From Ignavibacteria bacterium (GTDB taxonomy: Bacteria; Bacteroidota; Ignavibacteria; Ignavibacteriales; SURF-24): 64,000 nucleotides of DNA. The translations under genes were made by a program, and so were the position numbers. The first letter of the stretch is position 1. Every line of letters begins with the position of its first letter. The stretch spans positions 86,765-150,764 of the forward strand of contig JAAXKQ010000011.1 in the NCBI GenBank assembly GCA_025612245.1, read 5' to 3'. Under the pieces are notes generated by a model that saw only the letters and a program-made list of their open reading frames with translations, was not told the DNA's origin and did not search any database. Shown one piece after another: positions 44,761-52,700 of the stretch.

Positions 44761-44772
44761 TTGAGCGCTCAA
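44761..44772. promoter_or_regulatory. 12-base palindrome, possible operator
   Basis: TTGAGCGCTCAA is a perfect palindrome located 47 bases before the HEAT-repeat gene, in the divergent region shared with the YtxH2 gene. It has the size of a dimeric repressor half-site pair, but no regulator gene is adjacent. Confidence 0.35.
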
Positions 44773-44818
44773 AAAGAAAACATTTTTTTTCGAACTTCTC
44801 TTTTTAAGGGGTGGAAAA

Positions 44819-45508
44819 ATGAAAAGGATAGCCTTAATTCTGTCCGGGGCGCTTTGCGTTCTATTCTTCGGCTTTTCAAATGCCAGAGCTAACTATAACC
44901 CCTCATCGCAGGATGAGGAGTCGCTCCTTAAGTCAATAAGATCAGAGGATCTTAACGAAAGAGTTAATTCCGCCTTTGCCTTAGGCGAAATAAAATCTTC
45001 AAAAGCCTTGATCCCTCTGCTGAATATGCTACACAGTGAGACCTCCGACGGCGCAAGGATAATGGCAGCGTTATCGCTCTATAAGCTTGGAAAGCAGCAG
45101 GGGCTCTATGCAATTGAACGTGCGGCTATTTTCGACAAGAGTGAAAGGGTAAGGAAAATGTGCGCTAATTTCTACAACGATTACCTTCTTAACAAGAAAA
45201 CTGACAAACCCGATATTGAAGAGGAACTGTTGAAGGCCGTCAGTTCAGATGACTTTGATGCCCGTGTAAGTGCGGCATATTTGCTGGGGGAGATGAAGTC
45301 GTCTTTGGCAATGATTCCTTTAATGAAAATGCTTCGTGAGGAGGAAAACGATGGTGGAAAACTTATGGCTGCCTTATCGCTCTATAAACTTGGCAAAGCT
45401 CAGGGCATCTATGCGCTCAGAAGAGCTTTTGAATTCGATGAAAGCAGCAGGGTTAAGAGGATGTGTGCTATTTTTTACAATACATACCAGATCAGTGAAA
45501 AAAAGTAA
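44819..45508 (+). CDS. Exported HEAT-repeat protein with internal duplication
   Basis: A 229-residue protein with a signal peptide (cleavage near ARA at residue 24) and two long repeats: residues 33-127 and 134-229 align with an offset of 101, for example LNERVNSAFALGEIKSSKAL with FDARVSAAYLLGEMKSSLAM, and IMAALSLYKLGKQQGLYA with LMAALSLYKLGKAQGIYA. Each copy contains HEAT/PBS-lyase-like helix pairs that usually form protein-binding surfaces. Cys115 and Cys216 occupy the same place in both copies. AAGGGGTGG lies before the ATG. No family name is known to me; a periplasmic scaffold role is inference. Confidence 0.75.
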   Translation: MKRIALILSGALCVLFFGFSNARANYNPSSQDEESLLKSIRSEDLNERVNSAFALGEIKSSKALIPLLNMLHSETSDGARIMAALSLYKLGKQQGLYAIERAAIFDKSERVRKMCANFYNDYLLNKKTDKPDIEEELLKAVSSDDFDARVSAAYLLGEMKSSLAMIPLMKMLREEENDGGKLMAALSLYKLGKAQGIYALRRAFEFDESSRVKRMCAIFYNTYQISEKK

Positions 45509-45522
45509 TATCTTCCGGAAAT

Positions 45523-45560
45523 AAAGGGCTGTAAAACTGTTTATGGCCCTTTTCTATTTA
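45523..45560 (+). terminator. Terminator after HEAT-repeat gene
   Basis: AAAGGGC / GCCCTTT arms with a 16-base loop, followed by a T-rich stretch (tctattta), 14 bases after the stop. Confidence 0.7.
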
Positions 45561-45701
45561 CTTCCACCCCACAGCAAAGGGACTGGGCGTTTCCCCCTTT
45601 CTTTATTTACACCAATTTCTTATATAAATACTAATGGCACTGCAAGAGGGCAGTCAGATTAAATTCTAACAATATTTTTCAAATTCCGGAGAAAAGCATA
45701 A

Positions 45702-45983
45702 ATGAATGAAGATAAATTGAACAGCGAAGGAAATTCGGCTAAAATTGACAATTTTACCGAAAAGCTTGAACAGCTGCACGACAGGCTGTGGGAATTGTAC
45801 GACGAGGCAGATGAACTGATGAAAGATCAGAATGCGGTAAATGAAATCAACTATATATCTCACGAGTCGGCGCTGGCGGCAATGGCTTCGGTAAGATACG
45901 GCCTGGATATTATGATCTCTATTTGCGAAAGCAGCCTTGAATATCTTGGCGTTGAATTTGAAGACGACGAGGAAAACGAATAG
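45702..45983 (+). CDS. Small acidic helical protein, unknown
   Basis: A 93-residue protein, strongly acidic (ending EFEDDEENE), predicted to be almost entirely alpha-helical with a coiled-coil-like segment KLEQLHDRLWELYDEADELM near residues 21-40. It has no signal peptide or membrane segment and one cysteine. CCGGAGAAAAGC before the ATG is a plausible ribosome site. Its neighbours, a HEAT protein and an MbfA-like transporter, are on the same strand but separated by more than 100 bases. I do not recognise the family. Confidence 0.6.
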   Translation: MNEDKLNSEGNSAKIDNFTEKLEQLHDRLWELYDEADELMKDQNAVNEINYISHESALAAMASVRYGLDIMISICESSLEYLGVEFEDDEENE

Positions 45984-46100
45984 ACCTTAGAAAATGTGTG
46001 CATCTGAAAAATTATACTGCGGAAGCTTTGCGGAAAATAAAATAATAACTTATCATAAAGGAATAAAATTTCAGGAATTTTAAACCGGAGGAAAGGATAA

Positions 46101-47243
46101 ATGGCTATTAAGGCAAATATTCCGCAGTATAAGGCTAACCTGCAGGCCGAAACGAACAGTTCAGCCCTCTACAGGGCACTGACTGAAACAGAAACAAAAG
46201 AAGAATTAAAGAAAGTATACTCAAAACTTGCCGAATCTGAGCAAAAGCACGCTGATTTCTGGCGCGAACAGATCATTCAGGCAGGAGGGAAAGAACCACC
46301 TGTAAAACCCGACTGGCGCACCAGGACACTCATATGGCTGGCAAAAAAGTTCGGACCCCAGTTCATACTATCCACAATTGTTGAAATGGAAGAAAGCGGC
46401 GGCGACAGCTACAGCAAGCAGCCGGAGACAAAAAAGACCACAATGGCCTCCGAAGAAAAGTCCCACGGGAGGCTTTTCAAGGCTATGATGAGCACGCTGC
46501 CCGGCGGACTTGAAGGCACTCAGATTGCACGCTTTGAAGGCAGGCACAAAGGCGTCGGCGGAAATGTCCTTAGAGCAGCGGTTTTGGGGGCAAATGACGG
46601 CCTGGTTTCAAACCTGAGCCTTGTAATGGGCGTGGCCGGTGCAGCCGAGGGGGCTTCACTTTCAAACGGGACGATACTTATTACAGGATTTGCAGGGCTC
46701 CTTGCCGGGGCTATTTCAATGGCGCTTGGCGAATGGCTCTCTGTTCAAAGTTCACGCGAGCTTTACCTGAGGCAGATGAGCATTGAGGAAAATGAACTTG
46801 AAGCCAATCCTGAGGAAGAACTGGAGGAATTGTCTTTGATCTACCAGTCAAAGGGCATTTCTGAAGAGCATGCCAAAATGATGGCAGGACAGCTTGTAAA
46901 TAACCCCAATACTGCGCTCGACACGCTTGCCAGGGAAGAGCTTGGCATTGACCCTGAAGAGCTGGGCGGATCGGCCTGGGAGGCTGCCGGAATGTCATTC
47001 ATGCTTTTTGCCCTGGGTGCCATTATTCCCGTAGTGCCGTTCATTTTTACCTCTGGAAAAGAAAGCGTAATTCTGAGCCTCCTATTGAGTGCCCTCGGAC
47101 TTTTCGGAATAGGAAGCGCAATTACGGTAATGACGGGTAAGAGCATATGGACTTCAGGCACAAGGCAGCTTATCTTTGGGCTCCTTGCGGCCGGTGTTAC
47201 TTTCGGCATTGGATGGTTTATGGGCGTTTCACTGGCAGGATAA
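46101..47243 (+). CDS. mbfA: Ferritin-like/VIT1 fusion, MbfA-type iron exporter
   Basis: A 380-residue two-part protein. Residues about 1-150 are a rubrerythrin-like helical domain with carboxylate/His motifs (ETNSSALYRAL, ESEQKHADFW, EMEESGGDSY, EEKSHGRLF) that could hold a di-iron centre. Residues about 155-380 are a VIT1/CCC1 membrane domain with AAVLGANDGLVSNLSLVMGVAGA and GLLAGAISMALGEWLSVQSS (GANDGLVSN, GAISMALGE cores). In MbfA of other bacteria this pairing exports iron under iron excess. A CGGAGGAAAGGA site lies before the ATG. It is not linked to the fur-feo operon but would be its functional counterpart. Confidence 0.88.
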   Translation: MAIKANIPQYKANLQAETNSSALYRALTETETKEELKKVYSKLAESEQKHADFWREQIIQAGGKEPPVKPDWRTRTLIWLAKKFGPQFILSTIVEMEESGGDSYSKQPETKKTTMASEEKSHGRLFKAMMSTLPGGLEGTQIARFEGRHKGVGGNVLRAAVLGANDGLVSNLSLVMGVAGAAEGASLSNGTILITGFAGLLAGAISMALGEWLSVQSSRELYLRQMSIEENELEANPEEELEELSLIYQSKGISEEHAKMMAGQLVNNPNTALDTLAREELGIDPEELGGSAWEAAGMSFMLFALGAIIPVVPFIFTSGKESVILSLLLSALGLFGIGSAITVMTGKSIWTSGTRQLIFGLLAAGVTFGIGWFMGVSLAG

Positions 47244-47273
47244 AAAGCATTAAAACGTAATTATGCTCTTGAT

Positions 47274-47306
47274 AAAGGCGTAGCATCTCGCGGCAGCTGC
47301 GCCTTT
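47274..47306. terminator. Bidirectional terminator between mbfA and sensor kinase 2
   Basis: AAAGGCGTAGC / GCTGCGCCTTT arms form an 11-base-pair stem (one G-U pair) with an 11-base loop. The right arm touches the stop codon of the converging kinase gene. Confidence 0.75.
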
Positions 47307-50296
47307 TATGAACTCTCCTTCATTTCCTTATCTGCAGCAGGAAGCGTGAAGCTGAAGGTTGTGCCCTTGTTTTGTTCACTTTCCACCCGGATCGTCCCTC
47401 CGTTCTTTTCGATGAACTCCTTGCAGAGTATCAGTCCCAGACCCGTACCTTTTTCGTGTGCCGTTCCCTCGGTTGAAAGGTTGGAATCTATCTTAAACAG
47501 CTTATCAATCGACCTCTTTTCGATCCCTATTCCCGTATCGGCAACAGAAACCCTTACCATGCTGTCTTCTTTCTTGAGGGCAGAAATGGTGATCCTTCCG
47601 TCGGGATTTGTAAACTTAATTGCATTGGATATGAGGTTCTGCAAAATGCAGTGCAGCATTTTTTCATCAGCAAAAACCGCGATGTCCTTGTCTATGCGCT
47701 GTTCAAGCTTTATGCCCTTTGTTATGGCGTTATTCTTCAGCAGCGAGAAAACATGATTGACCTGTCCGGGAAGGCTCAGGGCTTCGGGGTTGAATTCCAT
47801 CCTTCCTGTTTGTATTCTCGACCAGTCGAGGAGGTTTTCAATGAGGTTGTAGATATTCTTGACGGAAGTATTAATGTGAACGATGAAATTTTTCACCTCA
47901 TCTGTCGAAAACTCGTCAAAATCCTGCATGAGCAGGTTTGTAAAGCCCATAAGCCCGTTAAACGGGCTTTTTAAGTCGTGTGCAATAATTGAGAAGAACC
48001 TGTCTTTCTCAGAAAGCGATTCCTGCAGCTCTTTTTCAGACTTTTCAAGCTGCTCGTTTAATCCCGTCAGTTCTTCGGTCCTTTGTTCAAGCAGATACTT
48101 GTGAGTCTGAAGGTCAGTCGTATACTCAAGGAGCTCCTCTTCAACGGTTTTCTTGTAAATGGCAGAAGCTATCTGTTCAGAAACAAATGTCAGTATTTCC
48201 TTTTCTTTTTCGCCGTATGCGTCGGGGTTTTTATAATCCTGAACTACCATAACACCGGTGATCTTGTCCAGCACCTTGAGTGGAACTCCAAGCCAGACCT
48301 TGGATGGTGTTCCGATTATTTCAACTTCGCCCATGTCCCTTAAGGCAAGATCCTGTTTTTCATCTATCAGGGCACCCTGTCCTGTTCTAAGGACATATTC
48401 AGTAAGGCCTTTGCCGACTCTCTTGGATTTCTGCGGGGGATCAAATTCGTCTACAAAGTACGGGAAGCTGAGCATTTCATTCATCTGGTCGTAAATTGCA
48501 ATGTAAAAGTTTTCTGCCGGCATGAGGTCCTTAATTATTTCATGCAGCTTGCTGTAGAGCATATTAAGGTCGGAAGTAGTATTTACGGCTTCCGATATTT
48601 TGTAGAGTGCATTTTTAACCTTTTCACTGCCTTTTCTGTCCGTTATGTCCCTCTGGATTCCAAGATAACCATTGATATTGTGCTTTTCGTCCAGAATGCA
48701 GCTTAAAGAAGCCTCAATTGTAACCAGCCTGCCGTCTTTTGTCTTGTTTACCAGTTCCCACTGCACGGGCTGCCTTTCTGAAAGAAGTTTCCAGATGTGT
48801 GAATACTGTTCCTGAGAATGAAATCCGCTTTTTAATATGCGGGGTGTGGCTTTACCTACAACTTCATCCTCCTTGTAGCCATAGAGCTTTGTAAATCTTG
48901 GGTTTACAAACCTAATAATGCCTTCGTCGTCCGTAATAAAAATTGCCTCGTTCGAACACTCAACCGCCTGCTTGAATTTTGCAAGGATTGACTCGTTTTC
49001 CTTTCTTTCCGTGACATCAATAATGACAATCAGCGTGGCCGGTTCTTTGTGGTAGAACATATCCACACCCCTGATGATTGCGGTCTTTTTCTTTCCCGAC
49101 TTTGTAATAATCTCTGTCTCATAGTCGGCCAGGATTTTACCCAGTGCTCTTTGACTCTGTATTTCAGAAGCAAATGCTTTCTTATCATCGGCAACAAAGT
49201 CCAGTACCGGCTTATCTATAAGCTCGTCAATTGTATAGCCCGAAAAATCTATTGCCGTATTGTTTGCGTATACGATCCTGCCTTTTTTATATACAATTAC
49301 AATGTCAGGGAGGTTGGATATTACGGCTTCCGAGGCCTCCTGGCTTTCCTGAAGAACCTGTGCGGCGCGTTTGTGTTCAATTGCCATTGCAACCTGCGTG
49401 GATACAAAGGCAAGGAATTCCTCATCATCCTTTGTGTACTCAAGATTCTCTTCGTCATAGATCTGAACAGCAAGTACTCCTATGTTTTTCTCGGTGTAGG
49501 TTTTCAAAGGTACACCCAGCCACTGAAGTGAAATGGTTCCAAGCTGTTCAACTTCGTTTTTATCCAAAAGCTTGTGAAACTTTTCCTTCGTAACCAGAAG
49601 AGGTTTTCCGTATCTGAGGGCATATTCCGTAAGGCCGCGGCTTAATTTCTGGGGACCGTACTGGCTGAGCTTATCGGGGGAGTCGTATTTATCCACGTAG
49701 TATGGGAAACCTAAGGTTTTACTCTTTTCATCTTGCAGGGCAATATAAAAATTGTCTGCCGGAATAAACTCTTTTAATATGGTATGCACCTTGGCAAAAA
49801 GCTCATTCAAGTCCTTGGAGCTGTTTGCGGCTTCGGAGATTTCATAGATTGCGGACCTCTTTTTTTGCTCCTGCTTATTCTTGTTTACATCCCTGAATAC
49901 TGATATAAAGAAGTCAGCCTTACCTTTGCCGTTTCTTATTGCAGATGTGCTCACCTCGCTTATAAACCTGCTGCCGTCTTTCCGAATAAGGGTGTATTCA
50001 AGCCCTTTTGCTGAACCTTCCGTTAAGAGCTTCTGATGAAATATGAGCGCCTTCTGCCTGTCCTCAGGAGCAATCAAGTCAAGAACGGGCCTGCCTGTTA
50101 TTTCCCCGGCATTTTGATAGCCATGAATTTCCAGCGTGACGGGGGAGACTTCCTTAACAATCCCATTAAGGTCCATTACAATGATGGAATCCATTGAGGT
50201 TTCAAGAAGTGTCTTAAACATCTCTTCGCAGCCATAGTCTGACTGCAAAGGTGCGTCACTTTCAGAGGGTTCGCTTAGGGTTTTCTTATTATGCAT
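47306..50296 (-). CDS. Cytoplasmic PAS/GAF multisensor histidine kinase
   Basis: A 996-residue kinase without membrane segments. Approximate domains: PAS 25-135, GAF 150-305, PAS 315-435, PAS 437-555, GAF 565-715, coiled coil 715-760, HisKA with His773 in IIAHDLKSPFN, and HATPase 870-985 with LQNLISNAIKF, DTGIGI and GTGLGLILCKE. The two GAF domains are alike (PADNFYIAL / PAENFYIAI, then FPYYVDKYD / FPYFVDEFD), so the sensor half has an internal duplication. The kinase core is very similar to that of the gene at 40.4 kb (LIENLLDWSRIQTGR). No response regulator is adjacent. Ligands unknown; small molecules or redox cues are usual for such arrays. Confidence 0.92.
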   Translation of the reverse strand: MHNKKTLSEPSESDAPLQSDYGCEEMFKTLLETSMDSIIVMDLNGIVKEVSPVTLEIHGYQNAGEITGRPVLDLIAPEDRQKALIFHQKLLTEGSAKGLEYTLIRKDGSRFISEVSTSAIRNGKGKADFFISVFRDVNKNKQEQKKRSAIYEISEAANSSKDLNELFAKVHTILKEFIPADNFYIALQDEKSKTLGFPYYVDKYDSPDKLSQYGPQKLSRGLTEYALRYGKPLLVTKEKFHKLLDKNEVEQLGTISLQWLGVPLKTYTEKNIGVLAVQIYDEENLEYTKDDEEFLAFVSTQVAMAIEHKRAAQVLQESQEASEAVISNLPDIVIVYKKGRIVYANNTAIDFSGYTIDELIDKPVLDFVADDKKAFASEIQSQRALGKILADYETEIITKSGKKKTAIIRGVDMFYHKEPATLIVIIDVTERKENESILAKFKQAVECSNEAIFITDDEGIIRFVNPRFTKLYGYKEDEVVGKATPRILKSGFHSQEQYSHIWKLLSERQPVQWELVNKTKDGRLVTIEASLSCILDEKHNINGYLGIQRDITDRKGSEKVKNALYKISEAVNTTSDLNMLYSKLHEIIKDLMPAENFYIAIYDQMNEMLSFPYFVDEFDPPQKSKRVGKGLTEYVLRTGQGALIDEKQDLALRDMGEVEIIGTPSKVWLGVPLKVLDKITGVMVVQDYKNPDAYGEKEKEILTFVSEQIASAIYKKTVEEELLEYTTDLQTHKYLLEQRTEELTGLNEQLEKSEKELQESLSEKDRFFSIIAHDLKSPFNGLMGFTNLLMQDFDEFSTDEVKNFIVHINTSVKNIYNLIENLLDWSRIQTGRMEFNPEALSLPGQVNHVFSLLKNNAITKGIKLEQRIDKDIAVFADEKMLHCILQNLISNAIKFTNPDGRITISALKKEDSMVRVSVADTGIGIEKRSIDKLFKIDSNLSTEGTAHEKGTGLGLILCKEFIEKNGGTIRVESEQNKGTTFSFTLPAADKEMKESS

Positions 50297-50502
50297 TACA
50301 ATTTATAAATATTTACCTGAAATGAAACTTTTCTCTTCCTGGAAAAACAGGAAGATTACCCGGTCCGGAAGGCAATTCGTACTTTCAGGTCTGAAAAAGT
50401 TTTCCCGGTATTATTCTCGAACAAATTGTCCATAAATTAAGGGGAAAAATTAATATATACAATAGTAATGGCCTAAAAGTAAAAACATTATTTTGGGGGC
50501 GA

Positions 50503-51276
50503 TTATTTGAGGATTGTGCTATATCCCATCTGAATTCCGGCTGCTATTATGAGTGCTGCCAGTATCAGCCTCAGGGTTTTGCTCTTGAGGCTGTGGCTTA
50601 TACTGGTTCCAAGATAGACTCCTGGAATTGAAGAGCCTATTGCCGTGAGTGTCAAAAGAAATGGTACCTGCCCGGTTAGTAACTTGCCCAGGCTTGCCGC
50701 AAAAGCAGAAAGAAGTACAATGCCAAGCGTAGAGCCTATGGTGATTCTGGTCGGGATCTTTAAGAGCACCATCATTAAAGGGGACAAAAGAAATCCCCCC
50801 GGGGCGCCTACCATGCCGCCAAAGAAGCCTACGAGTGATGAAATTAAAATGGCTTTTTTTCTGCTGAACTCCCGGTTTCCAAAGTCATTCTCATTCTGGA
50901 CGGGGTGCTGGAAAAGCATCATCAGGGCCCCAAGAAGTGTCATAATAGCAAAGACCGCAATTACCATCCTTGCAGAAACCAGGCCTGAGAATGCCGCCCC
51001 GAGGAATGAGGTTAGCGTAATTGGAAGTCCCATGGTCCGGATAAGGCTGTTATTTACGGTGCCTCTTTTTCTGTGCAGAATCATTCCGAACATTGAGGCC
51101 GCAAAAACCTGAAGCGAGCTCATGCCTGAAATACTCTTTATGCCTGGCCCATGGATCCCAAAAACAGGGGGGATGTAGAGATAAGCCGGAATAAGCAGGA
51201 CTGCTCCTCCAAGTCCAAGCATGCCTGAGACCACGGAGGTCAGGAAGGCTATAAGAGATATAATCAGGAATTCCAT
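50503..51276 (-). CDS. TauE/SafE family sulfite exporter-like protein
   Basis: A 257-residue membrane protein with about eight helices in two repeats: the first begins SVVSGMLGLGGAVLLIPAYL and the second SLVGFFGGMVGAPGGFLLSPLM, the duplicated glycine-rich motif of the TauE/SafE family (core GMLGLGG, GGMVGAPGG). It follows the persulfide dioxygenase-rhodanese gene by 67 bases on the same strand, so export of sulfite or a similar anion made by that enzyme is likely. The substrate is inferred from context. CAGGAG precedes the ATG. Confidence 0.87.
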   Translation of the reverse strand: MEFLIISLIAFLTSVVSGMLGLGGAVLLIPAYLYIPPVFGIHGPGIKSISGMSSLQVFAASMFGMILHRKRGTVNNSLIRTMGLPITLTSFLGAAFSGLVSARMVIAVFAIMTLLGALMMLFQHPVQNENDFGNREFSRKKAILISSLVGFFGGMVGAPGGFLLSPLMMVLLKIPTRITIGSTLGIVLLSAFAASLGKLLTGQVPFLLTLTAIGSSIPGVYLGTSISHSLKSKTLRLILAALIIAAGIQMGYSTILK

Positions 51277-51343
51277 TAACTGTAGCTCCTGAAAAGATCC
51301 GGATCTTTTAGGATGGAGGGTTTTATACGCCTCTTCAATTCTT

Positions 51344-52432
51344 TTAAGTCCCGGTCTTTTCTATTTTCTGCATCCAGGCCGACGTGCCACCCTGAAGGTT
51401 GAATATGTTTGAAAAACCTTTTTTAGACAGGTAATGAGAGACCTCATAAGAACGGTTTCCGGACTGGCAGATTACAACAACTTTCTTGTCTTTGGGAATT
51501 TCATTGATCCTTCCTGTAATTTCACCGGTTGGAATATTTTTAACACCCGGAAGCATTCCAAATGCCAAAAGCTCAAAAGGCTCCCTGACATCCAGGAGCA
51601 GCAGGTCTTCTCCTTTTTCAATCATACCAGCCAGGTCGCCAACAGAAAGTTGCATAAAAGGCTCCGTGGAACTTGATACTCTTTTTGTACCGCATTGAAG
51701 TGTCATTTTACCGCTGTTAGAAGCCTCTTCAGCAATGGGTGGGAAGAAATCTCCCGCAAATTCGATGTATTCATCTTTTGTCATGGCCTTAAGGAATGGG
51801 TTATTCTTCTTTTCTTCTGAAAGTAAAGAATACTGGTTGTTTTCATAGTCGTGCCCCGGGTAGATTTTAGTGTCTCCTGGAAGCCCCAGGATCTTGTTAA
51901 AAAGGCTGTCGTACTGATCCGAAGGGTTTCCGCCCGGAAGGTCGCTTCTTCCGGCCTGTCCAACCAGGAGCAGGTCGCCGGTAAAAAGCATGTCGTTAAG
52001 CCTGAGGCATACGTGGTTGTCCGTGTGCCCGGGGGTAAAGAGAACGTTCAATTCCAGCCCTCCGGTCTTAATTACATCACCTTCGCCTACGTACCTGTCA
52101 ACTTTCACCTTGGCATTGGCCCTCAGTATGTTTCCAATTCCAAACTTGTCGCCTTCATCAACTACTTTCCATTTATTTTTTGTGTCGGTGTGCATTATTA
52201 CCTTTGCGCCCGTAAGCTTTTTAATTTCCCCGGCAGCGCTGATGTGGTCTGCATGAGTGTGTGTATCAATTACGTATTCAATCTTCAGTTCAAGCTCATC
52301 GGCCGTATAAAGAATCCTCTCCAGGTCCTCAATGTTGGGATCAATTACTACGGCCTTTTTTGACCTCTCATCAGCTATAAGATAAGTTAGCGTACCCGTG
52401 CCATCATTCGACCGGATCTGCCTGAATATCAT
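51344..52432 (-). CDS. Persulfide dioxygenase-rhodanese fusion
   Basis: A 362-residue two-domain enzyme. Residues 1-230 are an ETHE1-like metallo-beta-lactamase domain with THTHADH at 57-63; likely iron ligands are H58, H136 (TPGHTDNH) and D153 (FTGDLLL). Residues about 260-360 are a rhodanese domain with active-site Cys322 in ICQSGNRS. ETHE1-type enzymes oxidise glutathione or similar persulfides to sulfite; the rhodanese can move sulfane sulfur. A strong GGAGGA site precedes the ATG. Followed by a TauE-like exporter, it suggests sulfide detoxification. A hydroxyacylglutathione hydrolase annotation is less likely given the THTHADH spacing and the fusion. Confidence 0.92.
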   Translation of the reverse strand: MIFRQIRSNDGTGTLTYLIADERSKKAVVIDPNIEDLERILYTADELELKIEYVIDTHTHADHISAAGEIKKLTGAKVIMHTDTKNKWKVVDEGDKFGIGNILRANAKVKVDRYVGEGDVIKTGGLELNVLFTPGHTDNHVCLRLNDMLFTGDLLLVGQAGRSDLPGGNPSDQYDSLFNKILGLPGDTKIYPGHDYENNQYSLLSEEKKNNPFLKAMTKDEYIEFAGDFFPPIAEEASNSGKMTLQCGTKRVSSSTEPFMQLSVGDLAGMIEKGEDLLLLDVREPFELLAFGMLPGVKNIPTGEITGRINEIPKDKKVVVICQSGNRSYEVSHYLSKKGFSNIFNLQGGTSAWMQKIEKTGT

Positions 52433-52700
52433 GCTTCCTCCAAATAAGTTTTGAGTTTGCTTTCTCTTAGAGCGTTCTTTCTTAATGTGATTCAGTACAA
52501 GTCCAAAGGTTTCAGGAGCCCCGAAAAAAGCTGTCCCTCACTTAAAAAGGGGAAAAAGTCCGACAAATTTCTTATTTTTACTCTCATTCAGGCGGCATTT
52601 ATGTTTTTCTTTCAAGCATCATTAAGTTTTTATGCATTACCGGATCTTATTACAGTTTAACTTGTTACAATTTGCATGAATATAAAGAAGTGTTTATCTG

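Noticed and set aside
47951..47972. Terminator-like palindrome AAGCCCGTT-A-AACGGGCTT followed by TTT inside the PAS/GAF kinase gene
   Set aside because: It lies over codons for the conserved KSPFNGL segment, and the T-run is on the antisense strand. It is probably a coincidence of coding, though it might stop antisense transcription.
50335..50354. CTTCCTG/CAGGAAG hairpin upstream of the PAS/GAF kinase
   Set aside because: A seven-base-pair stem in the 5' leader without conserved riboswitch features; too little to call.
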